From: Allium sativum
Lineage: Eukaryota; Streptophyta; Magnoliopsida; Asparagales; Amaryllidaceae
NCBI GenBank assembly: GCA_030737875.1
Contig: CM060911.1
Span: 52,326,501-52,390,500, forward strand
Reading direction: 5' to 3'
Length of the DNA: 64,000 nucleotides
Each line of letters opens with the position of its first letter. The stretch's first letter is position 1. A program made the position numbers and the translations under genes. The notes under the pieces were generated by a model. It made no database searches. It saw only the letters and a list, made by a program, of their open reading frames with translations, and was not told where the DNA came from. This document shows positions 60,001 to 64,000 of this stretch, piece by piece.

Positions 60001-63000
60001 CTTTATCGATATAAAATAAAAGTTCATGTGTTGACAGTACTCATCCATTGAGATTGGTCATGTGTTGAACGAAATATTTTAGTAATAAAATTTACATCTT
60101 TATCGATATAAAATAAAAGTTCATGTGTTGACAGTACTCATCCATTGAGATTGGTCATGTGTTGAACGAAATATTTTGATAATAACAACTATTTTGAAAA
60201 AGAAATGTTTGAAATAGAATATTTGAAAATAGAAATTTATGAAGCCGTGTTGATTAGTTTGACGCCATTTTGACGTGAACGATATTTATATCGATTTTGA
60301 AAACGATTTCGAAATGAATTGAATTGAAAACGATTTCGAAATGAATTGAATTGAAAACGATTTCGAAATGAATTAAATTGAAAACGATTTCGAAATGAAT
60401 TGAATTGAAAACGATTTCGAAATGAATTGAATTGAAAACGATTTCGAAATGAATTGAATTGAAAACGATTTCGAAATGAATTGAAAACGATTTCGAAATG
60501 AATTGAATTGAAAACGAATTCAAATTGAATTGAAAGCGAAGTGAAATGAATTCAAATTGAATTGAAATTTGAATTGAATAGAAATGGATTTTAAAACGAA
60601 TTTATAAAGAAGAATTCAATTTTGATTTGAATTGAAATGGAAGTTGAAAATGTTTTTGAAACGAATTCAAAACTATTTATATAATTCGTTTTCAATAGAA
60701 ATCGACGATATATATATATTATATATATTATATATATAATATAATGGCCTGAATAGAACGCGCCGCGGCAGTTCGCGAATTTCGACCATTTATTTCAAAC
60801 GGGCATTACGGGAGATCCGACCGTCGGATTCTCCTAAAACCGGAACCGTTGGGTTCGTATCGAAAAGAGCTTTCTAACGGATATTAGAAATTAGAAATCT
60901 AATGGTTGGATTTGGAATTATGTCCAAATCAAATTTGAAAAAGGTCGCTATAAGTGCAGTTCGATGGCCATTGATGGAAATCGACTGTACGGGCCTTGAT
61001 AAAATTATTAAAAATAGTAATAATTTGTGTAAAATCATAAGAAAGGATTTAGAAAGAATTGGGATGAAAAACTCCATATTTGAAAAGATAAAAATAGATT
61101 TTTATCGAAATGAACTAGTTTTGAACTAGAAATATAATTCTATTTATTTTTAAATAAATAAATTGAATTTGAAAAAGGGTTTTAAAAATAACCAGAATTT
61201 CCAATGATTGCATTGGAGTGGATTTGAATCGAAATTGTCTTCGGAATATTTCGATGTTGGAATTCGTGATTATACAGGTGTTGTTATGGAAATTTGAAAG
61301 ATATATTTATATCGTTATTTCCAATACGACATTTGTTAGTCGTGGAATTTGATATTGAATATAAGCCGATATATTTTCTATTCAGAGCCTTGTATTGAAT
61401 ATCAAATGTGATTTGGGGTTTGTCGTGAATGGTGTCTTCACTAACACTGTTCTTGAACCCAGTTGAGAAAAGATTAAATCTTTTTATTTAGATTTAATGA
61501 AGTGTTCCAATTAAATAATATTTAATTGGAATTGAATTGATATTGATTTTTGGGTTTATCGTGGACAGTGTTTTAAATAACACTCGTTCTTTAACCCGAT
61601 AATTAATGAAGGTGATTTTGGGTTTATTGTGAACTGTGTTTTTAAATGACACGGATTCTTTAACCCAGTTAACGATTAAAACTAAGTTGAGTTTTAATGA
61701 ATCTTTAATTAGATTGAAATGGTCGAGAATGGAGTATCACCAGTTTTGCTCCAGGCGATAGTCAAATCTTTAATTAGATTTGAACGTGAAATGGTAATTG
61801 AATTTACCGATAACACTGTGGTGTTAGATATGAAGTATTACCAGTTTTACTTCATGGGATGAATAGGTTGGGATTGGGAAATTAAAACAAATGATTACTT
61901 CAGTAAGTTTCGTAAATCCCGACTAGTGGAATCGAAATTCAAAAGTAGATTAAAGAATAAATTCAAGAATTTATCTTTGATAAAATTAATGGGAATCTTT
62001 CCCTATGAATGCGAAATTTAGAAACTAACTATCGGTTAGCCAAGCAGAATGGTTTTCTGGATATTGACCTGATGTTGGTTTCGGCCTTCGGGGTTAATAT
62101 TTGGGGAATTATTCTCTTGATTAATTTGCGGTTAGTGACTGATGAATTGGAATGAGGCGTATGTTGTGTTTGTGTAGCACTTTTATAAAATATACGCGAG
62201 TTATTCGGAAAGACCGGGTTTATCCCATTCTGAATAACTGATACGACGATAAGTCGAAGATGAAGACGGTGGTCGAAGACCGGAAGTCTTCATGTCGTTT
62301 GGGTGATTACTGATGATCTTGATTGGGCTGTACACCCAAGAAGATGGAAACAGTTAGTGATTGTCCAGACGTACTTGGAGATCGATGGATATGCGGGGTA
62401 CTAGGTGCCTCCGGTTTCGTTCAGACCCAGAACGGACTTGTAAATGGACTGTGTGTCTGACATTGGATTTTAGTCCGTGTGATTGATCTCTATTAAATAT
62501 ATATCTGTTTGGCGGCGGAGAATTTATTCTCTTACTTAACGCCCTTCTCTGAGACGTACGAGCTCAGGGGTTATATATTGATGGATATCAAACGCATGGA
62601 GTGAATTTCCTGTGTGGCATGCCTAAGTGGCAATTGATCGAGGCTTCTGTTGAAAAGCAAAGTCTTGTGGTGATGATCAAAGCACGGCCTTTGTGGCGTA
62701 GCTTTGTGTAACGTTTACCTCGCGTGTTTCACACCCGGTATGAACCAAAAACGGGAGACGGACCTCAGGGAGGACTTGCGTTTCTTTCTAGCTAAAAGTG
62801 GCATCAGTGGTTTTACACGCCCTGACGAGTTTGACTTATGTGGTTGTTGCTGTTGCGAGGCGCCTCGGATTGATCGGTCGTTCTCGAACCGATGGAGTCA
62901 TTTGATGGCTCATTTGCGCCCCAAAGGGCGGGGAAACGTAGTGTTCAGGCATTTTAATCCACATCGGTGGATCGGCCCTGACGATCCAAGGGTCACTCGA

Positions 63001-63874
63001 GCTCTGATCCTGAGACATGGTAGGCTAGATTGTCTCGAATCGGTTGAGGACTATCTTTTGCCTCGGTTCATAGATGGAAACCCAATTTCCAAATACGTGA
63101 CTTTGCGATTTCGATTGTATAACCTATATAAGGCGACATGATATATGGTACCCATGCCGCCTATGATTGATACTTATGATTTGAAGTTGCTTTATACACT
63201 ATGCACTTATAATAGTATCAAATGATTTGTTTTAAACGTATCAAGCATCCTTTGGCTGTTATAAGGGAAAACCCTATCCCCCGGCTTACGTTGCATTGTG
63301 TGATAGGACCTGGGTCTTATAACAGCTTCATTTTTCTCTATTTAGCATTGCGCTGTTAGTTTTATGCACTGGTATTCTTGGGAGGAAACCCGTTCCGTGT
63401 TATACGGCGTGGTCCCTTGTTTTACCGAACTTTAAAATAAAGATTAACTGTTTTAGTTCTCACACCAGTCACATGACTGACCTGGAGTTTATTGTTTTAA
63501 CCTAAACTCTGGGTGCCCTTATTTTCGACACGGGCAGCTAGTAGTTTTGGTTTTGCAGATTTATATTCACAGGATCCTGGTTTACAGCTGGAACGATATC
63601 CGGAAAGCTTTGTATCCGTATATCTCATTCTAGTTGTGTATTGTATTATTTTCCGCTGCGATGTATTTAAATGTAATTTAAATCTCTGATATTTCTGTGT
63701 AATATTCACTTGTACTCTGTATATTCTTGTAATCTGGTGCATTGTTGTAATATACAATGAAATGTTCTTCTGTATGTGTTCTGTTTTGTCCTGTTCTCAA
63801 ACGATAGGGCGTTTCGAGCGGTCTGGGTCGGTTTAGCGACTGGTTCGGACCGAGCGAAATTCTTTGCCGTCACA
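57061..63874 (+). repeat. Family A 3' LTR
   Basis: Near-identical twin of 49227-56022. Stem-loop module copies are at 63395-63407 and 63466-63479, with TTTCCGCTG at 63650-63658. The 34-bp minisatellite has about one more unit, and one ATTTAAATGTA repeat near 55800 is absent here. Confidence 0.96.
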
Positions 63875-64000
63875 GATGAGAACTTACCAGCTACTCCTAT
63901 TCCTCCCGTGACAGAGGAGGTGAGGATGGAAGTGTCACCCAGGTTGGCATCTCCAGCGATTGCTTCTGAGACCACCGTTTCACTAGAAAAGGAGGGTCAG
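63875..64000 (+). pseudogene. Continuation of the gypsy-type transposon gene
   Basis: From GATGAG an open frame runs to the window end (DENLPATPIPPVTEEVRME..., then SPRLASPAIASETT), rich in Pro, Glu and Ser like the N-terminal part at 47996. It is in register with the frame ending at 49225 if the insertion and one target copy are ignored. It may extend beyond the window. Confidence 0.65.

Larger units (their letters stand above)
49227..63874 (+). mobile_element. Family A: non-autonomous element with 6.8 kb LTRs and a 1.0 kb internal region
   Basis: LTR 49227-56022 (6796 bp), internal 56023-57060 (1038 bp), LTR 57061-63874 (6814 bp). LTRs run TGTAATAACCCGG to GCCGTCACA. Primer site and polypurine tract are perfect. 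Flanks GATGT (49222-49226) and GATGA (63875-63879) form a duplication with one mismatch. The LTRs differ only at scattered bases and in minisatellite copy number, so insertion is recent. It encodes no retroviral protein and fits the LARD type of large derivative, but with LTRs longer and an internal region shorter than the LARDs usually described. Confidence 0.95.

Overview
This window is intergenic DNA from a plant nuclear genome, almost certainly a flowering plant. It is built from LTR retrotransposons nested in one another, a broken hAT transposase, and AT-rich filler. The plant call rests on four things: a chromodomain-bearing Ty3/gypsy element with an initiator-Met tRNA primer site (TGGTATCAGAGC), Ty1/copia integrase remains, a BED-finger hAT transposase of the RICESLEEPER/DAYSLEEPER type, and a plant gypsy-type transposon protein gene. 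I found no intact cellular gene and no rRNA or tRNA gene.

Layout. 1-2930 is an old, diverged piece of a very long LTR, with its 3' part duplicated. 2931-9434 is mostly unassigned AT-rich DNA. 9435-10491 is a decayed hAT transposase, cut off at the edge of a minus-strand long-LTR element called here family C (10492-35740). Inside the left LTR of family C sits a Ty1/copia element (10797-29768). Inside the right LTR of that copia element sits a nearly complete minus-strand chromovirus, Tekay/Del-like (18951-28707), with a perfect 5-bp target duplication. Next comes family B (36008-47000, minus strand), with 4.6-4.7 kb LTRs and a 1.7 kb internal region holding only scraps of gag, protease and chromodomain. 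It split a minisatellite of GTATCCC stem-loops. Last is family A (49227-63874, plus strand), with two almost identical 6.8 kb LTRs around a 1.0 kb non-coding internal region. It is inserted in the reading frame of a decayed gypsy-type transposon protein gene (47996-49226 and 63875-64000).

How the parts may work together. Only the chromovirus encodes Gag, protease, reverse transcriptase, RNase H, integrase and a chromodomain, and even this copy carries three internal stops and one frameshift. Families A, B and C encode nothing useful, yet share cis signals with it: the same primer site, a G-rich polypurine tract, a 7-bp stem with 4-nt loop at a fixed 17-18 nt from the 3' LTR, and a stem-loop block in the LTR. 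Both kinds of stem differ between families by changes that keep the pairing. The likeliest reading is that A, B and C are parasites moved by chromovirus proteins that recognise structured RNA signals. This shared RNA signal set is the best candidate in the window for something not yet described.
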